Shown here piece after piece: positions 31,862 to 42,483 of a stretch of 64,000 nt of DNA. The stretch is from Rapana venosa (taxonomy: Eukaryota; Mollusca; Gastropoda; Neogastropoda; Muricidae). Within the stretch, counting starts at the first letter, position 1; each line of letters begins with the position of its first letter. The DNA lies in NCBI GenBank assembly GCA_028751875.1, contig CM054151.1, positions 39,833,587 to 39,897,586 of the forward strand, in the 5' to 3' direction. Both the position numbers and the translations under genes were made by a program. The notes under the pieces are model-generated. The model was given only the letters and a program-made list of their open reading frames with translations. It made no database searches and had not been told where the DNA came from.

Positions 31862-33155
31862 GCCGCCATGGCCCAGTGGTTAGCGTCTCCGGTTAGGGAC
31901 TGGCAGATCGCGTGTTGGAATCCCATAACAGGCTGCACACCGGTATTAAAAAATCACTCTTTTCCTTCTGTTTTTCTATGTAACTTTTATATTCATACCG
32001 CACGTACTAAGGCATCCACAGAAATAAAAACCACTTTTTTGTGAAAGACTAGCCTCTGACTCAAAACTCATGTGATTTTGAACAAATTTGGTAGGTTTGA
32101 AATTTTTTAATTTTTCAGCAAACACTGTACCCCCTCAGTCCTTTGTCGTCTGCTAGCTTCCTTACCGCAATATGCATGCGCGGGGTCAACGCTGTAGGAA
32201 TACAGGCAAACCTCATTTGATGGTTATTTCCAACTTTCTCGTGACTACCTGGTATTGATCTATGTCCTCAATCCAAAAAACAAGTGCACAGTCCATCATT
32301 TCATGCTTTAAAAAATCTGTGAAAATCACCAACATTTTTTTCCACTCGCACTCTATACAAAATACTACGTGACCCCCAAATTAATACCGGTGTGTTGCCT
32401 AAGAGTCGTAGGGAATTTTCGGGCTCCAGCGGGCTCCTATCCAGAGTGAGTTTTTGCTATGGCCTCATTGAGAAGACTGGGACCACATAGTCGAGCTCCA
32501 TTTCCTTTGCCAATGCGATTCTGCGAGTGTTGCTCAAATGAACTGACTAACACAGCAGGTTTCTGTAACTGTCGGTTGAGGATGTCGCCGGGATATGTTT
32601 TGACAGAAAGTGTAGAGTACACCCCTGTCAAGTGATATCAAAGCACATGCACTTCCAAAGCAGCATCATTACATCACCCTCATCTTCATTGATCATCATG
32701 CATTATATTATTTTTAAAAAAGTCTCTGATTCAGTGGCCCCCCTGGATATTCTGACCTCATGGTGACCTTATTTCCGGTTCCTCTATACACTTTTGTGCC
32801 TGTGGTGAGCTTGTGTCAAAGTTTTGGGGGTTGGAGGGATGCTGTGGTGGTCGCCACCTAGGGTGGGTGACTCACTTAGTCTGGTTCCATGACTGAACCA
32901 TTACTGTCGTCAGTAGGGGACTTAGTATTTGGTGTCTTGCGTATATTAACTCAGAACAGGCACCACTGAACACCACCAAAGTAACCCAACAGCAGTGCAG
33001 GGCCCCTCTGGCTGGTGGCCCCACCGCTCCCTATGGACTTCCGACACAGAGGATGCAACATAACAAATCTGGGCATGGGGCGGAGAGATTAGAACGAACG
33101 GCGTGGGAACAGCAAGACAGGAACGTCACAGAAGATGAGACAGCAAAAAATAAGT
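31862..33155 (+). mobile_element. CE composite tRNA-headed element, copy D, split by a MITE
   Basis: Head GCCATGGCCCAGTGGTTAGC with a damaged B box (TCGCGTGTTGGAATCCC) up to 31928. The element resumes at 32400 (AAGAGTCGTAGGGAATTTTC), then CACATAGTCGAGCTCCATTT and GAGTGTTGCTCAAATG (32525-32540). The long body follows: GTCTCTGATTCAGTGG, CATGGTGACC, GGCACCACTGAACACCACCA, GCAGTGCAGGGCCCCTCTGG, GGAACGTCACAGAAGATGAG. Same order as 5671-6540 in the opposite orientation. Confidence 0.8.
31929..32399. mobile_element. MITE-like DNA transposon, about 470 bp, TAA target-site duplication
   Basis: Left end GGCTGCACACCGGTATTAA (31931-31949). The right end, read in complement, is GGCAACACACCGGTATTAA (32399-32381). 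The inverted repeats match at 17 of 19 positions. TAA flanks both sides (31926-31928 and 32400-32402), and removing the insert restores the SINE sequence CCCATAAGAGTCG. A 3-bp TWA duplication and GGC-type ends suggest PIF/Harbinger. No transposase ORF, so it is non-autonomous. Two extra bases (CA) precede the left repeat. Confidence 0.8.
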
Positions 33156-33257
33156 TAGTCTGTCTGCCCACGCCAAAAGCTTTGTCAGCAGCCAATGCAG
33201 GTAAAGTTCAGAACCTACGTTCAGATATCATGGGTTTTTTTCATTTTTGGTTTTATT

Positions 33258-33365
33258 TATTTCTCGGCATGAGCTCCGAGGTTCACCAATGGTGAGATTG
33301 TGCGTATGCGACCGTTTTTGCCCACCATAAAGGTAGCCGCATTCTGACCTCGGGGATGGTGTCTA
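33258..33365 (+). repeat. R6 repeat, copy 4
   Basis: TTTCTCGGCATGAGCTCCGA, GGTTCACCAATGGTGAGATT, GCGTATGCGACCG, CACCATAAAGGTAGCCGCAT and TGACCTCGGGGATGG, with little drift. Confidence 0.85.
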
Positions 33366-33416
33366 AACACCACTCTAGTGTGCGTGCATTTGTTTTTTTT
33401 TAAACTTTATATGTTT

Positions 33417-33935
33417 ATAGCGGCACGAAATGGCCTACTCTTCGAAAGGCACCATAAGGTATCCCACACTGACCAGTGCCCCTGTGGCACAGGCTCTCCC
33501 ATAATGATCCTGCAGTCCTGTCCTACCTTCAACACTCTGAGACACCAGACGTGGCCCAGCCCAGCAGAGCTCTGACAGGACAAACTCTGGGGACTGGCAG
33601 GGTCACTACAACAGACTGAAGACTGTGCCTTTCAGACCAGATTAAAATTTAGCATAGCCACGGAACGAAGAAGAAGAAGAAGAAGAAGAACAACAACAAC
33701 AACAACAAAGGCAGAACGGGTTTTGAACGTGTACGTAAGATGTTCTGCGTGCATTCGCACACGGGTCCTCCGTTTATAGTCTTATCTGAAGGACTTTCGG
33801 GGGAATGAAGTCGGCACTGATGTTGATTCGGGGTAAAAAAAAAAAAAATCCCCTGAGGTGGCTTCCTCAGTAGTGACTTGATCCCAGGCCCTCATATCAC
33901 GAGTGCAACACTCTAACCATTAAGAGTTTCCTCCC
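33417..33935 (-). mobile_element. S1 SINE, copy 8, split by a LINE 3' end
   Basis: S1 left part to CCTACTCTTCGAAAGGCA (33451) and right part from 33707 (AAAGGCAGAACGGG) through CGTAAGATGTTCTGCGTG to a decayed head (ACTCTAACCATTAAGAG). An A-run of 14 lies at 33835-33848. Confidence 0.82.
33452..33706 (+). mobile_element. LINE 3' end nested in S1, 7-bp target-site duplication
   Basis: The plus strand encodes HTDQCPCGTGSP, ILQSCPTFNTLRHQTWPSP and SDQIKI, a decayed LINE C-terminus with a Cys-rich knuckle. A short UTR and a (GAA)n(CAA)n tail follow (33667-33706). AAAGGCA flanks it at 33445-33451 and 33707-33713. A typical 5'-truncated insertion of 255 bp. Confidence 0.85.
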
Positions 33936-34249
33936 CCCCACCCCTGCCCCCAGTTCTGGTTTGAAATAAATGTGATCATCTTCATTCATGGCAAGCTCTT
34001 TAGCATAACTTGTACTCTTTTTGAAAGCAGAAAGAAAGAAAGAAAAGTTCTCTGAAACCAGAGTCAAGCTACCTATAATTACAGTTACGTATTTAAAAAC
34101 AGCACACACGCACATACCTTGTGTAAAGTGTACTTGCACTCTCACAGGAATTTTCGGGTGTGGGTGAGTGGGATAGAGTGCTACGTTTGAAGGATTCCCG
34201 GGCGTTAAGTTGGATAATGCCCGAAACGCCAACAATAGTGGTCTTGTTG

Positions 34250-34250
<1 letters not shown>
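33936..34250. other. Unassigned stretch
   Basis: No repeat match or supported ORF. Contains a short GAAA run (34027-34045). Confidence 0.6.
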
Positions 34251-34295
<45 letters not shown>

Positions 34296-34581
34296 AGTTT
34301 AGAGCTCTCTCTCTGTTTCCCCTCCCTCCCTCCCCCCCCTCTGGGTACGCGCGCACACATAAGGGCAAGTGTCTGTATGTGGATGTGGATGTATTTATTC
34401 AGATAGATGGATGAATAGATAGATAGAGGAATGGGGATATACACACATACAAAGAGACAGTTCAATAGTTAGATATATTGCAAGATAGACAGATACACAC
34501 ATACAGACAGAATAGTTAGGTATATTGCAAGATAGATAAACAGACAAACGGACCGACCGACAGACAGACAGACAGACAGAC

Positions 34582-34669
<88 letters not shown>

Positions 34670-34815
34670 GGATGGATGGATGGATGGATGGATGGATGGA
34701 TAGATAGATAGATAGATAGATAGACAGATAGATAGATAGATGGATGGATGGATGGATGGATGGATGGATGGATGGATGGATGGATGGATGGATGGATGGG
34801 TGGGTGGATGGATAG
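34251..34815. repeat. (TC)n, (GATA)n and (GATG)n arrays
   Basis: TC at 34253-34292, CAGA at 34555-34582, GATA at 34582-34670 and 34702-34740, GATG at 34669-34702 and 34740-34810. Confidence 0.95.
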
Positions 34816-34844
34816 AACGGTATTGTGTGTATACGCGTATCTAT

Positions 34845-35137
34845 GTAAAAGGTAAAGGTGTCCCATAACCTATGTGGTCGTAGGGGAGCAAGGCATCACA
34901 GACCTCGGCTTCTCCTGGAGTCAGCATATTGAGGGCGGTGCCCATCTCCTCTCCCTCGCTGCTTTACCTTCCCTGACCCTAAAGAGGCAGGTACCCATTT
35001 ACAGCTGGATAAACTGGGGGACTGTACTGAAGCCAAGGCGCACTAACGGTCATCCATCCAATTGGTAACCACAGTCGATGCTGCTTAACATTGGGTGGGT
35101 AAAGCGAGTGCTCTGGCCGCTGAGCTATCCCGTCCCC
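34845..35137 (-). mobile_element. S3 SINE, copy 5
   Basis: Minus strand GGGACGGGATAGCTCAGCGG, TTAAGCAGCATCGACTGTGG, CAATTGGATGGATGACCG, tail ACCTTTACCTTTT. Confidence 0.9.
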
Positions 35138-35344
35138 ATGACAGTAGAGAGGCGTCTATGTACGTTTCTATGCGCTGTCGCTCAATTCATATGTCTGCAT
35201 GTATTTAAGCATGTCTGGTTCACTTCATTCAATGTATGTTGTTTAAAGCTCCGCCGACCACGGAGACCATAGACTGGAGTTAATGGGTCATTTCTTGTAA
35301 GCCTACATAATTCAGAGTGGTACACCAGCCGTGCTGACACCTCT

Positions 35345-35520
35345 TCATGATCTTGTGTGTCTCTGCTGGAGAGAAAGGATGGTTCCCAGCGGGGCTATGA
35401 ACAACCAGATTGGATCGGCTTGAAGGGATGACACCTCAGGACACGCGCAAAGCAAACATTCATCATCACTCTGTACAAGAACAAGGGGGACTGCACTGAC
35501 TGCAATAGTTACAAGGGCAC

Positions 35521-35582
<62 letters not shown>

Positions 35583-37095
35583 TCTCTGTTGAGCATTGTG
35601 GGCAAGGTTTTTTTGCTAGGGTTGTGGTAGGACAACTGTAAGTCCTTGCCCACCGCATCTTCCCAAAACCCATCAAGAGGACTCAGAGCTAAAAGATTTA
35701 TAATCTGTCGTTGATATTATCAGCAAGACAGCTGCAGGAAAAGTGCCGAGAACATAAGATACCACTTTTCATCACCTTCATTGACTTTACAAAGGCGTTC
35801 GATCTCGATGGTAGTAAAGGTCTGTTCCAACTGCTGAAGAGAACTGGCTTCCTCCCCCCTCCCCCCTCTCCCACCAGGTTGCTCAGCATCACAGCCTCTT
35901 TTCACAACGATATGAAGAGCACTGTCAGCCATGACAGTGAAAATTTTGAAGCCTTTCAAAATGAAGGGTGGTGTAAAACAAGGATACGTCTTTGCCCCAA
36001 CCTCGGTCGGTATTTTTTCTTTTCCGTGCCTTTGAACTACAACTTGAGACACTCCACGAAAGCAGTCGATACACACGCCAGGAGTGGTGGAAGATGTTCA
36101 GCCTAGCCAGCCTGAAAGCCAAGACCAAACTCCGCTCAGTTTTGTTTTGCTTCTATAAGAGAGATGCTGTTTACAGATCCTGACCTCTCAGACTGAGGAA
36201 GAGCTGCAACCACTGATCAGCCTGTTTTCCCCCATCCCTGTATGTAGTTCTGACTCGCAATAAATATCAAAAAGACCAGTGTCATGGGTCAGAGTATTAC
36301 CGCATCACCATCAAGCAGTATCAGTGAAGAAGTGCTTGAAAACACTGACCATTCAACCTACCTGGGATCGACCATCATCTATCAATTAACAAAGAAATCG
36401 ATACATGCATTGCCAAAGCTGCTATACTGATGTCCAAACTTGGCAAGAAAGTATGGAACATCAACAGCCTCAACCTGCACTCCAAACTCAAGGTTACCAA
36501 GCCTGTGTTCTCAGCGCTATGGCAGTGAAACATGGATGAAATACACTAGACAAGAGAACCGCCTGGACAGTTTTTCTACCTCCACTGTCTGTGCCACATC
36601 CTGGGCATTACTTGTGAGGGAAAAGTCACCAATACGTGTACTCTTAAACAGGCAAACTCCCTTAGCATGCATCTTTTGCTGTGTCAACGCCATCTCCACT
36701 GGATCAGTCATGTTCACTGAAGGGTGGCCGCATTCTCAAAGATATCCTAGACAGTGAACTGGTTACTTGACACCGTCCTTCAGGGTGGCCAGTTCTACGT
36801 TTCAAGGATGTGTACAAGCGGGACATGAAAGCCACTGATATAGACTATGACAGCTAGGAGTAACTCGCAAAATATCGCGGTGGGTGGAGAGGAGCAGTAC
36901 GTGAGGGAAACTGTAGAGAAGGAAAACTATCCCAAGTATTGAAAGACAGAAGGAAGCACAGAGAGGGAAGACAGCAAAGCCAGGCCATTAACCTGAAGGA
37001 CGCCTGTGGGCCAAAGACGAAGCCATTGTTTGCCCAGACAGAAGGAGCCGACTTTTACCAGTTGTTAACGAGGCTGAATTCCCAAACCTTTTAAG
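35345..37095 (+). pseudogene. RTE-like LINE, decayed reverse transcriptase and C-terminus
   Basis: Fragments in plus-strand order across shifting frames: HDLVCLCW, TLYKNKGDCTDCNSY, IVGKVF (after a TC run), SARQLQEKCREHKIPL, FITFIDFTKAFD, GGVKQGYVFAP, TEEELQPLI, TYLGSTI, AKAAT/KLGKKVWNI, YGSETWMKYTRQENRLD and GWPVLRFKDVYKRDMK. These are RT motifs and thumb/C-terminal signatures of the RTE/BovB-like group. The catalytic ADD box is largely lost and there are many frameshifts. The endonuclease is absent (5' truncated). Confidence 0.82.
35521..35588. repeat. (TC)n inside the RTE-like LINE
   Basis: Lies exactly where the conserved NNYRGISLLS motif would continue. Confidence 0.95.
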
Positions 37096-37620
37096 GCACA
37101 CACACAAACAGACACACACACAAGCACACACACAAACTACACAACGCACACAAACTACACACACACAAACAGACACACACACACACACAAACAGACACAC
37201 ACACACAAGCACACACACAAACTACACACACGCACACAAATACACACACACACAAACACACACACACACAACACACACACAAACTACACACACACAAACT
37301 ACACACACACAAACTACACACACACAGACACACACACACACACACAAACAGACACACACACACACAGCACACACACACAAACTACACACACACAGACACA
37401 CACACACACAAATACACACACACACACCCACAAACACACACACAAAATACACACACACAACACACAAAACTACACGCTCACACAAACTACACACACACAA
37501 ACTGCACACACACACACAGACACACACACACACACAAGCATACACACAAACTATACACACACACAAACTACACACACATACACAAACTACACACACAACT
37601 ACACACACAGACACACACAC
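37096..37620. repeat. CA-rich minisatellite (ACACACACAAACTAC)
   Basis: CA array with regular AAACTAC interruptions, about 520 bp. Confidence 0.95.
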
Positions 37621-37624
37621 ATAC

Positions 37625-37715
37625 AGAAAGCGCAGCCATTGTTTGCCCAGACAGAAGGAGCCACTTTTACCAGGTTTGTTTTTTTAATGAGGCTGGTTTC
37701 CCAAACCTCTTAAGG
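37625..37715 (+). repeat. Second copy of the RTE-like LINE 3' end
   Basis: CAGCCATTGTTTGCCCAGAC, AGAAGGAGCCACTTTTACCA and CCCAAACCTCTTAAGGCACA repeat 37020-37100 almost exactly on the far side of the CA array. Confidence 0.85.
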
Positions 37716-38175
37716 CACACACACACATATAACTACACACACACACACAACTACACACACACACACAACTACACACACACAACTTAAAAAAAGGTAAAGG
37801 TGAAGGAGTCTCATAACCTATAAGGTCGTAGGGGAGCGAGGCGTCAGAGACCTCACTTCTCTAGGGCCAGCATATTGAGGGCGGCGCCCATCTCCTCTCC
37901 CTTGCTGCTTTACCTTCCCTGACCCTAAAGAGGACAGGTACCCATTTACAGCTGGGTGAACTGGGGAAACTGTACTGAAGCCAAGGTGCGCAAACGGTCA
38001 CCCATCCAACTGGTAACCACGCTCGACGCTGCTTAACTTGGCTGGGGGAAAGCGAGTGCTCCGACCACTGAGCTATCCTGTCCCCTCCACACACACAACT
38101 ACACACATACACACACAACTACACACACAACTACACATACACACACAACTACACACATACACACACAACTACACA
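37716..38175. repeat. (CA)n with AACTACACAC units, split by an S3 SINE
   Basis: The same CA minisatellite continues on both sides of the S3 insertion at 37791-38085. Confidence 0.9.
37791..38085 (-). mobile_element. S3 SINE, copy 6, inserted in CA array
   Basis: Nearly the same sequence as copy 2. Minus strand GGGACAGGATAGCTCAGTGG, TTAAGCAGCGTCGAGCGTGG, CAGTTGGATGGGTGACCG, GTAAAGCAGCAAGGGAGAGG. CA repeat on both sides gives clear limits. Confidence 0.93.
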
Positions 38176-38299
38176 TACTTACTCACTTACACTAACCCAT
38201 CACTCAGGATTTAGGTCAGACATCTAACATTTCACATCCAGTTACATGGAACATGCTAGACCTACAAAAACAGCCGAGCCAGTAATTACACTACTGGCG

Positions 38300-38627
38300 G
38301 GGGGGACGGGATAGCTCAGTGGTCGGAGCACTGACTTTCTCCCAGCCAAGGTTAAGCAGTATTGAGCGTGGCTACCAGTTGGATGGGTGACGGTTTGCAG
38401 GTCTGCGCGCCTTGGCTTCAGTACAGACAGCCCCCCCCCCCCCCCAACCCCACCTCCAGTTCACCCAGTTGTAAATGGGTACCTGCCTCTTTAGGGTCAG
38501 GGAAGGTAAAGCAGTGAGGGAGAGAAGATGGGCGCCGCCCTTAATATGCTGTCTTCTAGAGCAGTGAGGTCTCTGACGGCTCGCTCCCGTACGACCTTAT
38601 GGGTTATGGGATATCTTTACCTTTACT
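38300..38627 (+). mobile_element. S3 SINE, copy 7
   Basis: GGGACGGGATAGCTCAGTGG, TTAAGCAGTATTGAGCGTGG, CAGTTGGATGGGTGACGG, a C-run (38432-38447) expanding the middle, CAGTTGTAAATGGGTACCTG and the tail ATCTTTACCTTTAC. Head-to-head with copy 6. Confidence 0.9.
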
Positions 38628-38693
38628 TACTGTCTAGACAAGCCACCATAGGTTCAGATCGGATCAAGTTTTGCCTACATGTTAAATGTGATT

Positions 38694-38985
38694 ATTGTTG
38701 TTGTTGTTGTTGAGTTTGTTGCTGTTGTTTGTTGTTGGTGTTGTTGGTGTTGTTGTTACTGTTGTTGTCACTGTTGATCCTGTTGTTCTTGCTGTTGTTG
38801 CTGCTGCTGTTGTTTCTGTTGTTGCTGATGTTGTTGTTGTTGCTGTTGGTGGTGGTGGTGGTGGTGCTGTTGTTGCTGCTGTTGCTGTTTCTGTTGTTGC
38901 TGTTGTTGCTGTTGCTGTTGTTGTTTCTGTTGTTGCCGTTGTTGTTTCTGTTAAATGATTGTTGTTGTTGATTTTGTTGCGAGTT
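38694..38985. repeat. (TTG/CTG)n trinucleotide array
   Basis: Imperfect GTT/GCT/GGT units, about 290 bp. Confidence 0.95.
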
Positions 38986-39296
38986 CCCAAGCATAACACC
39001 TTGAGGGTTACCCAGAATATGCACTCTGACTCATTCATCCTGCCTGGGAACCATTGTGAGATTGGCAATACATACTGAATGAGAGAAACGTTTGCGTGGT
39101 GTGACTCTTTTCCAAGTACCTCGCCACAGTCATAAGCAAGCAACCCAGTACCCACACTCCGACTTCAGAGAATATTTTTCTCCTTTAAGAAAAGAGTGCA
39201 TGGTGTTATATCTTAAGAGCGTGTCATAGTTGAAGACAATCTACAGATAGTATTTTCAATCTTCATATAGCATTTACAATATAACAATATTTTAAT
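38986..39296. repeat. Segment partly shared with 45085-45190
   Basis: 39190-39290 (AAAGAGTGCATGGTGTTATA, AAGAGCGTGTCATAGTTGAA, ATATAACAATATTTTA) matches 45097-45187 in order. The rest is unassigned. Confidence 0.6.
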
Positions 39297-39394
39297 GTGG
39301 TAGCAGTGGTAGTTGTAGTAGTAGCAGTTGAAGTCGTCGTAGTACTACTACTACTACGACGACTACAACCACCACCGCCGCCGCCACCACCACC

Positions 39395-39449
<55 letters not shown>

Positions 39450-39500
39450 GTAGTAGTTCTTCTTCTTCTTCTTCTTCTTCTTCTTCTTCTTCTTCTACCA
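39297..39500. repeat. Mixed trinucleotide array with palindrome
   Basis: GTA, CAC/CGC, ACT and TTC blocks. A 15-bp inverted repeat (one mismatch) around 39330-39370 includes GTCGTCGTAG and CTACGACGAC. Confidence 0.92.
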
Positions 39501-39589
39501 CTACCACTTAGATGAAGACGAAGAATGAGGAAGAAAGACCAGAAGAAGACGTATACATATCCTATTTGTCATGGAGGACAAGACAATAA

Positions 39590-39700
39590 GCCTTCTTCTT
39601 CCTCTTCATCACCACCATCACGATCACCACCACCACCATCGTCATCATCACCATTGTCGTCATTGCCATCATCATTATCATAATCATTCTCACAAAGCTG
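39590..39700. repeat. (CTT)n, (CAC)n and (ATC)n tracts
   Basis: Short trinucleotide runs, no gene. Confidence 0.85.
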
Positions 39701-39743
39701 AATAAATAAATTTAAAAAAGAACGCTGTTGCAGTTGCAGACAT

Positions 39744-39952
39744 GAAAAAAAAAAAGGGTGGCGCTGCGCTTGTGGCGACGCGCTCTCCCGCTCTCCCCGG
39801 GGAGAGCAGCCCGAATTTCACGGAGAGAAATCTGCCGTGACTTAAAGTGGTATGAAATGAAATCTGAGCGCTTTGATTTGTTGCTTTACAAGATTCAGCG
39901 CTATATAAATTCCATATATTATTATTATTATTATTATTATTATTTGTTGTTG
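39744..39952 (+). mobile_element. S2 SINE, copy 5 (5' truncated), with LINE-type tail
   Basis: GGGTGGCGCTGCGCTTGTGG, GGGGAGAGCAGCCCGAATTT and GTGACTTAAAGTGGTATGAA are joined to CTGAGCGCTTTGATTTGTTG and AAGATTCAGCGCTATATAAA and end in (ATT)n. This copy shows that the CAGCGCTATATAAAT tail belongs to S2. Confidence 0.9.
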
Positions 39953-40179
39953 TTGCGCGGTCGGTCTGTCTGAGGGCTGATTTGGCTGCCGGCTGTTTGT
40001 CGTTGACGTTGGCTTGTCTGAGATGACAGAACAGCTTCGCTGCAACGAAGCAAACTGATGGGGCATCGTCACTGGAACCCTTGTCTTTATCGGCGCCTTT
40101 CTGATCGTGTTGGCTGACAGGTCAAACGTGTAGATAGCGTCATCCGTCTTCAGAGGGATTTCTTTAAATTCTTTTTAAA
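39953..40179. other. Unassigned stretch
   Basis: Non-repetitive sequence with no supported frame. Confidence 0.6.
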
Positions 40180-40534
40180 AAATTCTTCTTTTATATCGAG
40201 GATAACGGAATAAGCACTTATGTGCTATTTTTCTTTTTACATCCCAGTCCCCGTGTGTATGCGGTTTTGTAAATTGTCATCATTTTGTTCCCACCGGCAC
40301 ACAATGGCCTACTCTTACGAAAAGCGGAACAGGATTTTAACGTGTGCGCAAGATGTTCTGCGTGCGTTCGCACACGGGGCCTCGGTTTATAGTCTCATCC
40401 GAAGGACTTGTGTGGAGAGTGGAGTCTGCGCTGATGTTAACTCCAGGGTAAAATATCCCCCCTTGAACGGGAATCCAGCCCGGGTTGTCAGATTGCGAGC
40501 GCAATGTTCTGACCACTAGGCTATCCCGTCCCCC
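40180..40534 (-). mobile_element. S1 SINE, copy 9 (left arm of inverted pair)
   Basis: Full length; minus-strand head GGGGACGGGATAGCCTAGTGG, B box CAACCCGGGCTGGATTCCC, core GATGAGACTATAAACCGAGG. Confidence 0.92.
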
Positions 40535-40582
40535 CGCCAGAGCGTCAGAGAGAGAGACAGAGACAGACAGAGGTTGGGGGGA

Positions 40583-40949
40583 GGGGGGACGGGATAGCCT
40601 GGTTGGGTAGAGCGTTGCGCACTATGCTTGTCATCTGCTGATCCGGGATTGAATCCCACTCAAGAGGATATTTTCCCCTGGAGTTACCATCAGTGCCGAC
40701 TCCATTCCTCCCAAAAGTCCTTCGGATGAGACTATAAACTGGTCTAGTGTGCGAACGCACAAAGAACATCTTGCGCGCACGTCAAAACCTGTTCCGCTTT
40801 TCGGAAGAGTAGGCCATTGTGTGCCGGTGGGAATGGTTGACCAAATATACAAAGCCGCATACACACGGGGACTGGATGTGGGGGAAAAAACCAACATGAG
40901 TGCTTATTCCATAATCCACGAAATAAAAGAATAAATGATAAAATAAAAT
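40583..40949 (+). mobile_element. S1 SINE, copy 10 (right arm of inverted pair)
   Basis: GGGGACGGGATAGCCTGGTTGGGTAGAGCG, B box ATCCGGGATTGAATCCC, GATGAGACTATAAACTGGTC, ending TTATTCCATAATCCACGAAA and an AATA-rich tail. Only about 50 bp of GA-rich DNA separates it from copy 9. Confidence 0.92.
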
Positions 40950-41001
40950 CACACACACACACTACACACACACTACACACAAACTACACACACACTTCAC
41001 A

Positions 41002-41054
<53 letters not shown>

Positions 41055-41055
41055 T
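40950..41055. repeat. (CA)n
   Basis: CA array adjoining the S1 tail. Confidence 0.95.
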
Positions 41056-41419
41056 TTCTTTTCGAAAACTATCGCCAAAAAACAGCGTTAATATGTTTGG
41101 GGTATGTATACCTGTAAGTGAACCAGACTATTCCAGGTTGTATTAATGTAGCGTCAACAGGATTGAACAAGACTTGGTAAAACAGTGAGACAAGAAGGTA
41201 GGTCTTACACAATGCCAGAAGGACACTCGTTTCGCGCACGCGCGCGCGCACACACACTCACACCCACACACACACACCCACCCCCCCCCACACCACATAC
41301 ATATATATATATATATATGCGCGCCCCCGCGCGTATGCGCAACCCTTTTTAGTAATTATCTGGCAGGTCTCATATCAAATTTTGATTAATAAAATTATTT
41401 GAATAGACGTAGAAAGGGG

Positions 41420-41465
<46 letters not shown>

Positions 41466-41881
41466 CGTCTGTGTATTTAGGAATTTTTGGGGGGAGTAGG
41501 AATGCTTATTTTGCGGTTTTGGTTTTGGTGTGTTTGTTTGTTTGTTTTGTTCTTGGTTTATCTCATATCAAGTTTGTTTCTCTTGAAAAGACTTTGAAAT
41601 AAAGAAGACCGCAAGCGCTAGGTTTTAGTGGAGTTTAAAACACCGCACGCCCCACATACCCTGCCTATAGTAATGACCCTGCTTCTGTCACCTGCCGTTT
41701 ATGCTTACCCTGCCTGTTTTTTTTTTTTAAAAAGCCAAAAAAAGCAGTTGCACCATTTTCTGACACTGGGGTGCACACAAACTTATTGTGGGTGGGTGAG
41801 AGCGTAGGTGGCTGGAAGGGGAGTGTGCGTGCGTGCGTGCGTACGTGCGTGCGTGCGTGCATGTTTAAGGTCTTTAATTTT
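41056..41881. other. Unassigned, with CA/CG, TA and (GT)n tracts
   Basis: 41056-41230 and 41460-41800 are unassigned. 41235-41340 contains CG/CA, a C-run and TA; 41420-41463 is (GT)n; 41823-41862 is (GTGC)n. Confidence 0.6.
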
Positions 41882-42222
41882 TAGTATATTCTTTTATATC
41901 GAGGATAATGGAATAAGCACTTATGTGCTTTTTTACATCCCAGTCCCCGTGTGTATGCGGTTTTGTAAATTTTTTCATCTTTTCCCACCGGCACACAATG
42001 ACCTACGCTTTGGAAAAGCGGAACAGGATTTAACGTGTGCGCAAGATGTTCTGCGTGGGTTCGCACACGGGACCTCGGTTTATAGTCTCATCCGAAGGAT
42101 TTTTGGGGAGAGAGGAGTCTGCACTTATGTTAACTCCAGGCTAAAATGTCCTCCTTGAACGGAAATCGAACCCGGGTCGTCAGATTGCGAGCGCAATGTT
42201 CTAACCACTTGGCTATCCCGTC
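41882..42222 (-). mobile_element. S1 SINE, copy 11 (full length)
   Basis: Minus strand: GACGGGATAGCCAAGTGG, GACCCGGGTTCGATTTCC, GATGAGACTATAAACCGAGG, GGGGACTGGGATGTAAAAAA, TTATTCCATTATCCTCGATA. Confidence 0.92.
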
Positions 42223-42245
42223 TTCGTGGATCGAGGAAAGTTTTT

Positions 42246-42482
42246 GGCCAGCATATTGAGGGCGGCGCCCATCCCCTCTCCCTCGCTGCTTTACCTTCCC
42301 TGACCCTAGAGAGGCAGGTAACCATTTACAGCTGGGTGAACTGGGGTACTGTGCTGAAGCCAAGGCGCGCAGTGACCCATCCAAGGTGGTAACCACGCTG
42401 GACGCTGCTTAACCTTGGCTGGACGCTGCTTAACCTTGGCTGGGGGAAAGCCAGTGCTCCGACGACTAAGCTATCCAGTCCT
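42246..42482 (-). mobile_element. S3 SINE, copy 8 (3' truncated, internal duplication)
   Basis: Lacks the last ~60 bp and the ACCTTT tail. In the 5S-like part, GGACGCTGCTTAACCTTGGCT (plus) is directly repeated, doubling the TTAAGCAGCGTCC block. Confidence 0.88.
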
Positions 42483-42483
42483 C

